Shown here: piece by piece, positions 35,967 through 46,265 of the stretch
Numbering within the stretch: the first letter of the stretch is position 1
Layout of the letters: the number at the start of each line of letters is the position of its first letter
DNA from: Actinopolyspora halophila DSM 43834
GTDB lineage: Bacteria; Actinomycetota; Actinomycetes; Mycobacteriales; Pseudonocardiaceae
Reading direction: 5' to 3'
Length of the DNA: 64,000 bases
Assembly: GCF_000371785.1 (NCBI RefSeq)
Contig: NZ_AQUI01000002.1
Span: 1,467,276 to 1,531,275 of the forward strand
The notes under the pieces: model-generated
What the model was told of the DNA's origin: nothing
Seen by the model: the letters and a program-made list of their open reading frames with translations, nothing else
Databases searched by the model: none
Translations under genes and position numbers: made by a program

Positions 35967-37820
35967 GTGAGCACCTTCGCAGACACGACCTTCACGTCTC
36001 CTGAACGCATCAGGAACTTCTGCATCATCGCCCACATCGACCACGGCAAGTCGACACTGGCCGACCGGGTGCTGCAGCTCACCGAGGTGCTCGACGAGCG
36101 CGCGTACCGGGACCAGTACCTGGACCGGATGGACCTGGAGCGCGAACGCGGCATCACGATCAAGTCGCAGAACGTGCGGCTGCCGTGGCAGCTCGACAAC
36201 GAGGACTACGTGCTGCACCTGATCGACACGCCGGGGCACGTCGACTTCACCTACGAGGTCAGCCGTTCCCTGGCCGCGTGCGAAGGCGCCATCCTGCTGG
36301 TCGACGCGTCCCAGGGCATCGAGGCGCAGACGTTGGCCAACCTCTACCTGGCCATGGAGCACGACCTGGAGATCATCCCCGTGCTCAACAAGATCGACCT
36401 CCCCTCCGCGGAACCGGATTACTACGCCTCGGAGCTCGCCCACATCATCGGCTGTGCGGAGTCCGACGTGCTGCGGGTATCGGCCAAGAGCGGTGAGGGC
36501 GTGGCCGAGGTGCTCGACGCGGTGGTGCTCAACGTGCCCGCTCCGGTCGGTGAGCAGGACGCGCCCGCGCGTGCGATGATCTTCGACTCGGTCTACGACA
36601 CCTACCGGGGCGTCATCACCTACATCCGCGTGGTCGACGGCAAGATCACCCCACGGGAGAAGATCCGGATGATGTCGACCGGGGCCACCCACGAGTTGTT
36701 GGAAGTGGGTGTCATATCACCGGATCAGAAACCCTCCGAAGGACTCGGGGTCGGCGAGGTCGGCTACCTGATCACCGGGGTCAAGGACGTCCGCCAGTCC
36801 AGGGTCGGTGACACCGTCACCTTCGCGAAGAACGGCGCAGCGCAAGCGCTGCCCGGTTATCGGGACCCGATCCCGATGGTTTACGCCGGGCTTTACCCGA
36901 TCGAGGGCTCCGACTACCCGGTCCTGCGGGACGCGCTGGACAAGTTGCTGCTCAACGACGCCGCGCTGACCTACGAGCCCGAGACGTCGGGAGCGCTCGG
37001 CTTCGGATTCCGCTGCGGTTTCCTCGGGCTGTTGCACCTGGAGATCACCAGGGCGCGGCTGGAGCGCGAGTACAACCTGAACCTCATCTCCACCGCACCG
37101 AACGTGGTCTACAACGTCCTGCTGCAGGACGACACCGAGGTCGAGGTCACCAATCCCTCCGACTGGCCCGAGAACAAGATCCAGGAGGTGCGCGAACCGA
37201 TCGCCAAGTGCACCGTGATCGCCCCGTCCGAGTTCGTCGGCGCGATCATGGAGCTGTGTCAGAGCAGGCGCGGGCAGCTCGACAGCATGGACTACCTCTC
37301 CGAGAGCCGTGTCGAACTGCGCTACACCATGCCGCTGGGCGAGATCGTGTTCGACTTCTTCGACCACCTCAAGTCGCGCACGCGCGGTTACGCCTCCATG
37401 GACTACGAGGAGTCCGGCACGCAGGCCTCGGATCTGGTCAAGGTGGACATCCTGTTGCAGCACGAACCCGTGGACGCGTTCAGCGCGATCGTGCACAAGG
37501 ACAACGCCTACTCCTACGGTGCGCGGATGGCCTCGAAACTGCGTGAGCTGATCCCGCGTCAGCAGTTCGAAGTGCCGGTCCAGGCCGCCGTGGGATCGCG
37601 GATCATAGCTCGCGAGACGATCCGCGCCATGCGCAAGGACGTTCTCGCCAAGTGCTACGGCGGTGACATCAGCCGTAAGCGCAAGCTGCTGGAGAAGCAG
37701 AAGGAAGGCAAGAAGAAGATGAAGACGGTCGGTCGCGTCGAGGTCCCGCAGGAGGCATTCGTGGCCGCGCTGTCCACGGACGATTCGGCCAAGGACGATT
37801 CCTCCAAGGGCAAGAAGTAG
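35967..37820 (+). CDS. lepA: Elongation factor 4 (LepA)
   Basis: 617 residues from a GTG with GAGGAAG upstream. It has G1 [14 protein letters not shown]3 DTPGHVDF and [11 protein letters not shown], and the LepA-specific C-terminal half with [25 protein letters not shown] and the C-terminal domain ending in the [19 protein letters not shown] and [17 protein letters not shown] signatures. It is a translation GTPase that acts on stalled ribosomes and on 30S assembly. The frame begins 54 nt upstream at 35913, but that extra part is not conserved-looking. Confidence 0.96.
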   Translation: MSTFADTTFTSPERIRNFCIIAHIDHGKSTLADRVLQLTEVLDERAYRDQYLDRMDLERERGITIKSQNVRLPWQLDNEDYVLHLIDTPGHVDFTYEVSRSLAACEGAILLVDASQGIEAQTLANLYLAMEHDLEIIPVLNKIDLPSAEPDYYASELAHIIGCAESDVLRVSAKSGEGVAEVLDAVVLNVPAPVGEQDAPARAMIFDSVYDTYRGVITYIRVVDGKITPREKIRMMSTGATHELLEVGVISPDQKPSEGLGVGEVGYLITGVKDVRQSRVGDTVTFAKNGAAQALPGYRDPIPMVYAGLYPIEGSDYPVLRDALDKLLLNDAALTYEPETSGALGFGFRCGFLGLLHLEITRARLEREYNLNLISTAPNVVYNVLLQDDTEVEVTNPSDWPENKIQEVREPIAKCTVIAPSEFVGAIMELCQSRRGQLDSMDYLSESRVELRYTMPLGEIVFDFFDHLKSRTRGYASMDYEESGTQASDLVKVDILLQHEPVDAFSAIVHKDNAYSYGARMASKLRELIPRQQFEVPVQAAVGSRIIARETIRAMRKDVLAKCYGGDISRKRKLLEKQKEGKKKMKTVGRVEVPQEAFVAALSTDDSAKDDSSKGKK

Positions 37821-38111
37821 GGGCTCGCAACGGAGCCTCGCGGGTGCCGTCACGTGAGTCGGCACCGCGGGATCGTCGCGGGACACGTGGAGCGGCGGTC
37901 CGCTTCACGTGCCCCGCTGCCTTGCAGCGCAACCGAATCGTGCCCCAGGGCCGCTCGGTTCGCGTGGGTTGAGCACTCGAGCGGGACGAAGCCCTTTCGT
38001 CAGCGGCTCGAGGCAGGCATCCGCGTTTCGGTGCGTTCGTGGCCCCGAGTGTCAGGGGGTCGTGCTTTGCTTCCCCGTAGTCACCGATGCGGACTTCGGG
38101 AGGGGAGAGCG

Positions 38112-38585
38112 ATGTCCGAGGGGCACGAGTACACCACTGTGGTGCGATGGACGGGCAACCGAGGCGGCGGCACCGAAACGTACCGTTCCTACGGTCGCGA
38201 GCACGTCGTCGAGGTGGCGGGCAAACCCGTGCTGCACGGCTCCGCCGATCCGGCTTTCCTGGGGGATCCGGGCCTGATGAACCCGGAGGAGCTGCTGGTC
38301 GCGGCGCTCGCGGAGTGCCACATGCTCTGGTACCTGGGGATATGTGCCTCTTCAGGGGTGGTGGTCACGGACTACCGTGACCCCGCCGCGGGCACCATGG
38401 TCGAGGAACCGGCCGGGGGCGGGCGGTTCACCGAGGTGGTGCTGCGTCCGGTCGTCACCGTGCGGAACGAGTCGATGCGGGAGAGCGCGTCGAAGGCGCA
38501 CGAGCAGGCGCACCGCAGGTGTTTCATCGCGAATTCCGTGAACTTCCCGGTACGTCACGAGCCGGAGATCCACGTGGAGTCCTGA
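38112..38585 (+). CDS. OsmC family peroxiredoxin-like protein
   Basis: 157 residues with GGGGAGAGC upstream of the ATG. The core reads HGSADPAFLGDPGLMNPEELLVAALAECHMLWYL, with the first redox Cys in AECHM. The second expected cysteine lies in AHRRCFIANSVNFPV. This pair of cysteines reduces organic hydroperoxides in OsmC/Ohr relatives. The N-terminal YTTVVRWTGNRGGGTETYRSYGRE belongs to the OsmC branch seen widely in actinobacteria. It is monocistronic, with 291 nt between lepA and its start that hold no recognisable gene. Confidence 0.9.
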   Translation: MSEGHEYTTVVRWTGNRGGGTETYRSYGREHVVEVAGKPVLHGSADPAFLGDPGLMNPEELLVAALAECHMLWYLGICASSGVVVTDYRDPAAGTMVEEPAGGGRFTEVVLRPVVTVRNESMRESASKAHEQAHRRCFIANSVNFPVRHEPEIHVES

Positions 38586-38703
38586 TCGGGGCCCCTGCCC
38601 GCTTCACGTGGTCGTGCGAGCTGCTCGGCCGGTGCGGTTGCGGTACCGCCGGTGGGAAGCGGCACACCGTCGTCGACACGGCGGAAAGCACCGTTCGACG
38701 AAA

Positions 38704-38764
38704 GGCCGCTTCCGTGCGGGAGCGGCCCTTCACCTGTGCGGCACCGGCACGGAGCCGGTGCCGC
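38704..38764. terminator. Two consecutive hairpins after osmC
   Basis: The first stem is GGCCGCTTCC/GGGAGCGGCC (38704-38727; one G-U pair). The second is a perfect 11-bp stem GCGGCACCGGC/GCCGGTGCCGC (38738-38764). Both lie 120-180 nt after the osmC stop. Strong stem pairs without a T-run are common as actinobacterial terminators. Confidence 0.6.
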
Positions 38765-39247
38765 GACTCGTTCGCGGGGCGTTTCCATCACGGGAATCGT
38801 GCGCGTACGGATTCGCCACGAATACATTTCGTGCTTGACCGGACGACCGCTCGGCTCTGCGAGCGGCGAGGGCGGCTGTGTGTCCTTTCCCCCATTTTGG
38901 GGTTTACGGCACCCATATAGAAATTATCTATGGGATTAATTCAAAAATTGTCTGAAGTGTGCCCCGTGTGGTCTTTGCGCTGGGTCTGGTGTTTGCTGTT
39001 TTCGATTCTGTGGTCTATGTCGGGAGGGGGTCGGTCGCAATGGGGGTTGCGTTTGTTCCGGTGTCGGATAGTATGCCCGTCGAATGACGGCAGAGCTCGG
39101 CCCTTGAATTGTCCGCGCCTGTTGTCCCGCCGCGGGTTCACTTGTCGAACGATCAAAGGCGATCTTTTTTGACGACCGTGGTTTTTTCCGGTTTTGAACG
39201 GTCCGGATCGCATGCTGTCGCAATCCACACAGTGCAGGAGGTCGAAC
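38765..39247 (+). promoter_or_regulatory. Promoter region of the sulfatase operon
   Basis: Nearly 500 nt without a gene. From 38890 it is distinctly AT-rich (CCATATAGAAATTATCTATGG region), unlike its surroundings. I see CCATATAG and CTATGG flanking 38910-38932, a loose inverted repeat. The 39200s contain CAGGAGG ahead of the sulfatase ATG. Regulation by sulfate or substrate is plausible but not shown. Confidence 0.4.
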
Positions 39248-41611
39248 ATGGGAGACGCGGAGACGTCACGCACACGTCTGCCGATCTCGGGAAAGCCCCG
39301 GCAGAATCCCACCTCATTGGACATCCACTCGCAGGACCCGCCGTTCACCCCCCCGGAACAGGTGAGTGCTCCCGAAGGCGCACCGAACGTGGTCGTCGTG
39401 CTGCTGGACGACATGGGCTTCGGAGCTCCGAGCGCCTTCGGCGGGCCGTGCGAGATGCCCACCGCGGAGCGGCTGGCCGAGGGGGGACTGCGCTACACGC
39501 GTTTCCACGTCACAGCGGTCTGTTCCCCGACCAGGCAGTCCCTGCTGACCGGGCGCAACCACCATTCCGTGGGGATGGGCGTGACGACCGAGATGGCCAG
39601 CGCCGCGCCGGGATACGACGGGACACGTCCCCTGAGCGCGGGGACGATCGGACAGATCCTGGCCGGCAACGGTTACAACACCGCCGCCTTCGGGAAGTGG
39701 CACCAGACCCCGGCGCGGGACGTGAGCGCGGCAGGGCCGTTCGACCGCTGGCCCACCGGTGAGGGCTTCGAGAAGTTCTACGGCTTCCTGTGCGCGGAGA
39801 TGAACCACTGGTACCCGGTGCTGTTCGACGGAACCACCCCGGTGGAGCCCTCGCGCCGCCCGGAGGACGGCTACCACCTCTCCGAGGACCTCGTGGACCG
39901 CGCGATCGACTGGGTCAGGGACCAGAAGTCGCTCAAACCCGACAACCCGTTCTTCGCCTACCTGCCGTTCGGGGCGACCCACGCTCCGTACCACGTCCCG
40001 AAGGAGTACCGGGACAAGTACCGCGGGGCGTTCGACCACGGCTGGGACCGACAGCGCGAGATCACCCTGCAGCGGCAGAAGGAACTGGGCGTCGTTCCGC
40101 CGGACACGGAGCTGGCCCCGTGGGCGGAAGGAGTTCCGCACTGGGACGAGCTCTCCGACGCCGAACGCGAGTCGGCGGCCTCGCTGATGGAGCTGTACGC
40201 GGGTTTCGCCGAACACACCGACGATCAGATCGGTCGTTTCGTGGACGCCCTGGAGGAGCAGGGGGAGCTGGACAACACCCTGTTCGTCTACATCCTCGGC
40301 GACAACGGAGCCTCCGCCGAGGGCGGGCTCGGCGGGACCCTCAACGAACACCGCTACGCCAGCGGCATCCCGGACGACGCGGAGACGATCAACCGGTATC
40401 GCGAGGAGCTGGGGGATCCCAGCACGCACGCGCACTACCCGGTCGGCTGGGCGCTGGCGATGAACACGCCCTACCAGTGGACGAAGCAGGTCGCCTCGCA
40501 CTTCGGTGGGACCAGGGACGGGATGATCGTCCACTGGCCGCGCGGTATCGCCGAACCGGGCGGGATCCGCAACCAGTTCCACCACGTCATCGACGTGCTG
40601 CCCACGGTCCTGGAAGCCGCGGGGATCCCGGAGCCCGCGGAAGTCAACGGTGTGACCCAGCAGCCCGTCGAGGGCACGAGCATGCTCTACACCTTCAACG
40701 AGGCCGCTGCCGCCGACCGGCACCGGATCCAGTACTTCGAGATGGTGGGCAACAGGGGCATCTACCACGACGGCTGGATGGCGGTCACCCGGCACGGAAC
40801 CCCGTGGGAGATGGTGCAGGACGGCTCGGAGAGCAGCTTCGACGACGACCGGTGGGAGCTCTACAACACCAATGTGGACTGGAGCCAGGCCCGCGACATC
40901 TCCGCCGAGTACCCGGACAAGCTCCGGGAGCTGCAGCAGTTGTTCCTGGTCGAGGCCAGCCGCTACAACGTCTTCCCGCTCGACGACCGCATGACGGAAC
41001 GGGAGAACCCGCGGGAGGCCGGGCGACGTGACCTGCACGGTGATCGCAAGACGATCACCCTCCCCGCCTCGGCGTCCCGGTTGACCGAGGAGACGGCTCC
41101 CAACGTCAAGAACCGTTCGCACACGCTCACCGCACGCTGCGAGATCCCCGACGCCGGGGCCGAGGGCGTACTGGTGGCCCAGGGCGGCCGCTTCGGTGGA
41201 TGGTCCCTGTACGTGCACGAGGGCAGGGCCTGCTACGCGTACAACTACTTCGGTCTCGAGGTCTACCGGGTTCGGGATTCCGAGCCGCTGAGCGCGGGGG
41301 CGCACGAGATCGCGCTCGAGTTCTCCTACGACGGCGGTGGTGTCGGCATGGGGGGCACCGCGGCCCTCTCCGTGGACGGTGCGAAGGTCGCCGAGGGACG
41401 GGTCGGAGCCACCATTCCCTACTACTTCGCCTTCGACGAGACGTTCGACGTCGGTGTGGACCGTGCTTCGCCGGTCACCGAGGACTACCCCGTCGTCGAC
41501 AACGCTTTCACGGGAACGCTGCACACGGTGCGCGTGGATCTCGGCGACGACCTGCACAGCGACAGCGACAGCGAGCTGGGACGTGAAAGGTTCAGGGCGG
41601 CACATGAGTGA
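39248..41611 (+). CDS. Arylsulfatase (formylglycine-dependent sulfatase)
   Basis: 787 residues with CAGGAGG upstream of the ATG. The N-terminal alkaline-phosphatase-fold domain opens NVVVVLLDDMGFGAPSAFGG and carries the sulfatase motif CSPTR at C92, the residue converted to formylglycine, followed by LLTGRNHHSVG and GKWHQTP. DNGASAEGG and WPRGIAEPGG follow. The last ~200 residues (from about 590) form a beta-rich region ending near the C-terminus. There is no clear signal peptide. It overlaps the FGE gene by 8 nt, so enzyme and activator are made together. Size and layout match the Pseudomonas AtsA-type arylsulfatases more than choline sulfatase (~500 residues). Confidence 0.94.
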   Translation: MGDAETSRTRLPISGKPRQNPTSLDIHSQDPPFTPPEQVSAPEGAPNVVVVLLDDMGFGAPSAFGGPCEMPTAERLAEGGLRYTRFHVTAVCSPTRQSLLTGRNHHSVGMGVTTEMASAAPGYDGTRPLSAGTIGQILAGNGYNTAAFGKWHQTPARDVSAAGPFDRWPTGEGFEKFYGFLCAEMNHWYPVLFDGTTPVEPSRRPEDGYHLSEDLVDRAIDWVRDQKSLKPDNPFFAYLPFGATHAPYHVPKEYRDKYRGAFDHGWDRQREITLQRQKELGVVPPDTELAPWAEGVPHWDELSDAERESAASLMELYAGFAEHTDDQIGRFVDALEEQGELDNTLFVYILGDNGASAEGGLGGTLNEHRYASGIPDDAETINRYREELGDPSTHAHYPVGWALAMNTPYQWTKQVASHFGGTRDGMIVHWPRGIAEPGGIRNQFHHVIDVLPTVLEAAGIPEPAEVNGVTQQPVEGTSMLYTFNEAAAADRHRIQYFEMVGNRGIYHDGWMAVTRHGTPWEMVQDGSESSFDDDRWELYNTNVDWSQARDISAEYPDKLRELQQLFLVEASRYNVFPLDDRMTERENPREAGRRDLHGDRKTITLPASASRLTEETAPNVKNRSHTLTARCEIPDAGAEGVLVAQGGRFGGWSLYVHEGRACYAYNYFGLEVYRVRDSEPLSAGAHEIALEFSYDGGGVGMGGTAALSVDGAKVAEGRVGATIPYYFAFDETFDVGVDRASPVTEDYPVVDNAFTGTLHTVRVDLGDDLHSDSDSELGRERFRAAHE

Positions 41612-42560
41612 GCAGGAGGAGAAACCGGCCTGCTGCGCCCCCTCGGCGGGACGTGCCACGACCTCGCTCGTGGAAGATCCGGTGGACAGGGGCGAGGTCC
41701 GCTCCGGTTCCACCGCGGGGTTGGTGCGGCTCGACGGGGGCGCCTTCCGCATGGGTGAAGAGCGGGATCTCGCCTACGCGCAGGACGGCGAGGGGCCGGT
41801 ACGCGAGGTGCGGCTCGATCCGTACTGGATCTCTCCCACCGTGGTGACGGTCGCGGATTTCGCCGCCTTCGTGGATGCGACCGGGCACCGGACCGACGCC
41901 GAACTGTGGGGGTGGTCGTTCGTGTTCGGCGGCCTCCTGCCCGACGACTTCCCGCCCACGCGCGGGGTGGCCGCGGCACCCTGGTGGCGCCAGGTCGAGG
42001 GAGCCTACTGGTGGTGCCCGGAGGGCCCGCACTCCGATGTGGTCCAACGTTCGGATCACCCGGTCACGCACGTGTCCTTCCGGGACGCGCACGCCTACTG
42101 CGTCTGGGCCGGGCTGCGGCTGCCGACCGAGGCGGAATGGGAGTACGCGGCACGCGGCGGCCTGGAAGGCTGTGCCTTCCCGTGGGGTGACGAGCTGGAA
42201 CCTTCGGGCGAGCACAGGATGAACGTGTGGCAGGGTGAGTTCCCCGGGCGCAACGAATGCGCGGACGGCTGGTACGGCACCTGCCCGGTGGGTGAGTTCG
42301 CCCCGAACGGTTACGGGCTGTACAACATGACCGGCAATGTGTGGGAGTGGTGCGCGGACTGGTTCGATCCCGAGCACCCGGCCGGAGACGTCGGAACCGA
42401 TCCGAAGGGCCCTCCGGCGGGGCAGCGTCGTAGTGCACGTGGTGGTTCCTACCTGTGCCACGAATCCCACTGCCGACGTTACCGGGTCTCGGCACGGCAG
42501 GGTGTGACCCCGGATTCCTCGATCGGCAACATCGGTTTCCGGTGTGTCCGTGACGCGTAG
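41604..42560 (+). CDS. Formylglycine-generating enzyme (SUMF1/FGE family)
   Basis: 318 residues. The FGE fold has FRMGEERDLAYAQDGEGPVREVRLDPYWIS and LPTEAEWEYAARGG, and near the end GGSYLCHESHCRRYRVSARQG with the two catalytic cysteines C285 and C290. It oxidises the sulfatase motif cysteine to formylglycine using copper and oxygen (family knowledge). The N-terminus contains CCAPSAGR, which itself resembles a short CxPxR-like string but is not a sulfatase context. Starts inside the sulfatase stop region. Confidence 0.95.
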   Translation: MSEQEEKPACCAPSAGRATTSLVEDPVDRGEVRSGSTAGLVRLDGGAFRMGEERDLAYAQDGEGPVREVRLDPYWISPTVVTVADFAAFVDATGHRTDAELWGWSFVFGGLLPDDFPPTRGVAAAPWWRQVEGAYWWCPEGPHSDVVQRSDHPVTHVSFRDAHAYCVWAGLRLPTEAEWEYAARGGLEGCAFPWGDELEPSGEHRMNVWQGEFPGRNECADGWYGTCPVGEFAPNGYGLYNMTGNVWEWCADWFDPEHPAGDVGTDPKGPPAGQRRSARGGSYLCHESHCRRYRVSARQGVTPDSSIGNIGFRCVRDA

Positions 42561-42744
42561 CGGCGCTTTGTCCGGTGCGTCGGCTCCACCGTCCGCGGTG
42601 GGAGCTCGAGTCGCCCGCGACGTGCCCGGGGCCTTGCCCGCCCTGGTGTGGTGGGCACCGCGGCACGGCACTCCGTGAGCGGTCCCGAGCCGGGGAACCG
42701 GGGTCCTACCGGTCGACGAGCACGGCGAGTGGAAGGTCGGATGC

Positions 42745-43653
42745 ATGGAGCGCAGGGAGCTGGAGTACTTCCTGGCCATAGCCGAGTGCGGGAGTTTCAC
42801 CGCGGCGGCGCAGACACTGCGCGTCGCGCAGCCCTCGTTGTCGCACGCGATCGCGACGCTGGAGAACCGGCTCGGGGGCAGGGTCTTTCACCGGCTCCCC
42901 CAGGGAGTTTCCCTGACCCCGGCGGGCGAGGCCCTGATCGAGCCGGCCCGCCAGGTGATGCGTGATCTGAGTACGGCGACCGACTCGGTGCGCGAGGTGC
43001 TCGGTCTGGCCGGCGGGAGGTTGGACATCGTCGCGCAGACGACACTGGCTGTGGACCCGCTCGCGGAGTTGGTCGGATCGTTCCTGCGCGCGCATCCGAG
43101 GGTGGCGGTGCACATCGCCGATCCCGAGCTCGGTTGGGACGTGACGGCAGCCGTGCGAGCAGGCGAGTGCGAACTCGGCATGGTCGACTCGACGGAGGAG
43201 GTGCTGGAGGACCTCGCCAGCATGGTGCTGCCCGGCAGGGAGATCCAGGCGGTGCTGCCCTCCTCGGCGGCACCGGGGGATCGCGCGGAGCTGACTCCGG
43301 CCGATCTCGCCGAGCTGGACTGGGTGAGCACTCCCAAGGGAACGGCGACCCGCGAAGTGATCGAGAACACCGTGGGTGTCCGGGGCGGCGGTCCGAACGT
43401 GATGGTGGAGACCGCGCACCAGGCCATGATCGTGCCGAGCGTGCTCGCCGGAGCGGGCGCCACCCTGCTGCCCGCTTCGATGGCCGGTGAGGCCGGAAAG
43501 CAGGGGGCCACGATCATGTCGCTGCGCCCTCGGGTGATCCGGCGCGGGGTGCTGTTCTGGCGTCGTGGGCCGCTCTCCCCCTCGGCGGCGGAGTTCGTGC
43601 GGCTGGTGGAGGAGCTCGTGCGGCGCGGACCGGGAGACCACTCCCGAGAGTAG
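42745..43653 (+). CDS. LysR family transcriptional regulator
   Basis: 302 residues. The N-terminal winged HTH is clear: MERRELEYFLAIAECGSFTAAAQTLRVAQPSLSHAIATLENRLGGRVFHR. The remaining two-lobed effector domain includes GRLDIVAQTTLAVDPLAELVGSF and ELGMVDSTEEVLEDL. It follows the sulfatase operon in the same orientation with 184 nt between, so it may regulate that operon or the BCCT transporter; the effector is unknown. Confidence 0.92.
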   Translation: MERRELEYFLAIAECGSFTAAAQTLRVAQPSLSHAIATLENRLGGRVFHRLPQGVSLTPAGEALIEPARQVMRDLSTATDSVREVLGLAGGRLDIVAQTTLAVDPLAELVGSFLRAHPRVAVHIADPELGWDVTAAVRAGECELGMVDSTEEVLEDLASMVLPGREIQAVLPSSAAPGDRAELTPADLAELDWVSTPKGTATREVIENTVGVRGGGPNVMVETAHQAMIVPSVLAGAGATLLPASMAGEAGKQGATIMSLRPRVIRRGVLFWRRGPLSPSAAEFVRLVEELVRRGPGDHSRE

Positions 43654-43867
43654 TGGTGTGATGCGGGGCGGACCGACGTGCCGGTGTTCGCCCCGCATCG
43701 CGCAGTGGAACGGGTCGTTCCACGCCGTAAGGCGAGACGATTCGGCTCGGAACCGCGTGTCTTCTCAACGGCGAGAGGATCGATGGACCGAGGGGTTCGC
43801 GAACCCCGATCCGGATGACATCGATCAGGATGCCGAAACGGCGAGTACGGGGACGGCCGTCCTGATC

Positions 43868-43903
43868 CGGGATCCTTGCGAGGGATCCCGATTGTGCTTT
43901 TTC
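43868..43903 (+). terminator. Intrinsic terminator between LysR and BCCT genes
   Basis: CGGGATCC (43868-43875) pairs with GGATCCCG (43883-43890); a T-rich tail ATTGTGCTTTTT follows. It lies 214 nt after the lysR stop and 330 nt before the BCCT ATG. The rest of this 568-nt gap holds no recognisable gene. Confidence 0.65.
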
Positions 43904-44221
43904 GCGGTGGGTGACACCGCGGAAGGAAGGGAGGTGTGGAATGGCGAGGTCGGTGTTTTTCGGAGTGGGCGGGGTGTTCGACCGACCGGTCGACTGGGCG
44001 CTGTGAATGACGTTCGAGGTTTCTGCGCCCCGAGCGTCACCGCTCCGGCCTGTGACGGGGAACGTTCGAGGTCGTTCGCGGCGGACCGCGATCCGTCCAC
44101 GAACTGCCCGAAGGCTCCGTCCGGTCCGAGCGCGCCGCGCACGTCCGGCGTCGTGACCCCGGACGTCGCGCACAGCGTCCGCTCCGTCCGCATGTCCCCA
44201 ACATTGTAGATAGTGATTCCT

Positions 44222-45850
44222 ATGCAAACTTCAAAAACGAACCGTTCCGCGATCGGAGTCGTTTTCTTCGTCTCCGTCGCGATCACGGCGCTGATCGTTC
44301 TGTGGGGCGCTTTGGCGCCGAACAACTTCGGCGCCGTCACCAACAGAGTTTTCGGCTACGTGGTGTCGGATCTGAGTTGGTTCTTCCTGCTGGCGGCGAA
44401 CGTTTTTCTCGTGTTCGTGATCTACCTGGGATTGAGCAGGTACGGGAGGACAAAACTCGGGAAGGACGACGACAGGCCCGATTTCGGTCGTCTTTCCTGG
44501 TTCGCCATGATGTTTCAGGCGGGAATGGGGCCTGCCATCATTTTCTGGGGCCTGGCCGAACCGCTGTCGCACTACGACAACGTGCCGTTCGGCCTGGCCG
44601 AGCCGGGTTCGCAAGAGGCCGCCGGGCTGGCCGTTCAGTACTCCTTCTTCCACTGGGCGTTGCACCCCTGGGCGATCTATGCCACCGCGGGGCTGGCCGT
44701 GGCCTACTTCACGCACCGCAAGGGGGAGAAGGCGCTGATCAGCGCCATTTTCCGGCCGTTGCTCGGTGACCGCGTCGACGGTCCGCTGGGCAAGGCGCTC
44801 GACGTCCTGGCGGTGCTGGCGGTGGTGTTCGGTATCGCCGTCGCCCTGGGGCAGGCAGGACTGCAGCTGACGGCGGGACTCGGGGAGACCTTCGGACTGC
44901 CCACCGGGGTGTGGGTGCAGCTCGTGATCCTCGGCCTGACCACTGCGGCGTTCATGATATCGGCGACGACGCGGATCGAGCACGGCATCAAGTGGATCGC
45001 CAACATCAGCATGCTCATCGCCCCGCTGCTGCTGATCTTCTACTTCGTGGTCGGCCCGACCGTCGTGCAGCTCAACGTCCTGACCGAGGGGATCGGCAAC
45101 TACCTGACCAACATCGTCCCGATGAGCTTCCGGCTGGACGCGTTCGACATCAACACGGAGTGGTTGGGGAGCTGGACCGTTTTCTACTGGTCCTGGTGGA
45201 TCGCCTGGGCACCGTACGTGGGGATGTTCATGGCGCGCATCTCCCGCGGACGCAGCATCCGCGAGTTCGTCGGAGCCACCGTGCTCGCTCCCAGCATCGT
45301 CAGCATAATCTGGATCGCCGTGTTCGGCGGAGCGGCGCTGCAGCTGGCTCGCAACGGGCAGGCCTCCGACATCGCCGGGACCGTGGCGCAGAGCCCGGCG
45401 GCGGGCATGTTCGTGTTCATCCAGGAGTACCCGTTGCCCGTCCTCCTGGCGATCATCACGCTGGTGTTGCTGTGGGTGTTCTTCGTGGCCAGCGCCGATT
45501 CCGGCACCGTGGTGCTGGGCGAGCTGTCCACCGGCGGCTCTCCGAATCCCAGGGTCTGGGTCCGGCTCCTCTGGGGACTCCTGCTGGCAGGCGTCGCTGC
45601 CGTCCTGCTGGTCTCCGGTGGGCTCGGCGCGCTCCAGAAGGCCTCGGTGCTCATCGGAACACCGTTCGCGCTCGTGCTGATCGGCATCTGCGTGGCCTTC
45701 TTCAAGACCCTGTCGCAGGAGCGCGGTTCCCGCACGGAGGAACACTTGCACAGTCGGCCCACCGAGGCCGAGGTCCCGGGCGACTCGGAAGCCCCGGAAA
45801 GCATGGGTAGAGCAGTCCGAGAACCGGCAGGACCGGGTGATCGGGGATGA
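44222..45850 (+). CDS. BCCT family betaine/choline-type transporter
   Basis: 542 residues from ATG 44222 (44213 is also in frame). Twelve membrane segments; the family signature appears as YWSWWIAWAPYVGMFMARISRGRSIREFVG and the N-terminal FQAGMGPAIIFWGLAEPLSHY. It should import a quaternary ammonium compound with Na+ or H+, useful for osmoprotection. The C-terminal tail is charged and disordered. There is no Shine-Dalgarno; TAGATAGT 8-15 nt upstream could be a -10 for a leaderless mRNA. Substrate specificity (betaine, choline, ectoine) is not readable. Confidence 0.92.
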   Translation: MQTSKTNRSAIGVVFFVSVAITALIVLWGALAPNNFGAVTNRVFGYVVSDLSWFFLLAANVFLVFVIYLGLSRYGRTKLGKDDDRPDFGRLSWFAMMFQAGMGPAIIFWGLAEPLSHYDNVPFGLAEPGSQEAAGLAVQYSFFHWALHPWAIYATAGLAVAYFTHRKGEKALISAIFRPLLGDRVDGPLGKALDVLAVLAVVFGIAVALGQAGLQLTAGLGETFGLPTGVWVQLVILGLTTAAFMISATTRIEHGIKWIANISMLIAPLLLIFYFVVGPTVVQLNVLTEGIGNYLTNIVPMSFRLDAFDINTEWLGSWTVFYWSWWIAWAPYVGMFMARISRGRSIREFVGATVLAPSIVSIIWIAVFGGAALQLARNGQASDIAGTVAQSPAAGMFVFIQEYPLPVLLAIITLVLLWVFFVASADSGTVVLGELSTGGSPNPRVWVRLLWGLLLAGVAAVLLVSGGLGALQKASVLIGTPFALVLIGICVAFFKTLSQERGSRTEEHLHSRPTEAEVPGDSEAPESMGRAVREPAGPGDRG

Positions 45851-46194
45851 GCAGCTCCCCGACGAACGCGTGCACCTTCCGTGAGCGTCGCGGGTGATCA
45901 AAGCTGTTCGTGGTGTTCGCGGCGGTCGGATCCGGTCGCGCCGGATCGGTTCGGTGCCTCGGTGACCGGGTGTCGCGGAGTGCCGCTGAGCCGGGACCAC
46001 CGTGCTCGGATTGGTGGCGTGTGTGCTGTGGCCGAGGAGACCAGGGGCGAGTCGCCCGCCGAGGCGGGCGCGGGAGCGCCTTCTCCCCGCGGCTCCGGCG
46101 CACGGGCCATCACGTCGATTCGATGAAAGCACCGCGTGGAGGCGGTCCCGATCGGTGACCGGCCGGTCGCCGACCGGCTCGATCGGTCTCACTC
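45851..46194. other. Intergenic region after the BCCT gene
   Basis: 344 nt between convergent genes with no frame of coding character; apart from the hairpin that follows I see nothing in it. Confidence 0.4.
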
Positions 46195-46238
46195 GAGGGC
46201 TGTTGCCCGTTCCCGCCCGGGAGCGGGCAACAGCCCTC
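46195..46238 (-). terminator. Terminator of the RamB gene
   Basis: GAGGGCTGTTGCCCG (46195-46209) and its exact complement (46224-46238) give a perfect 15-bp stem. The 14-nt interior can itself fold (TCCC with GGGA). It lies 28 nt beyond the RamB stop and also faces the BCCT gene. Confidence 0.75.
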
Positions 46239-46265
46239 GGGAAGGGACGTCCGGGAGTCGCCGTC

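Noticed and set aside
39314-41752. 812-codon minus-strand frame over the sulfatase
   Set aside because: Antisense shadow; the plus-strand sulfatase has the active-site motif and ribosome site.
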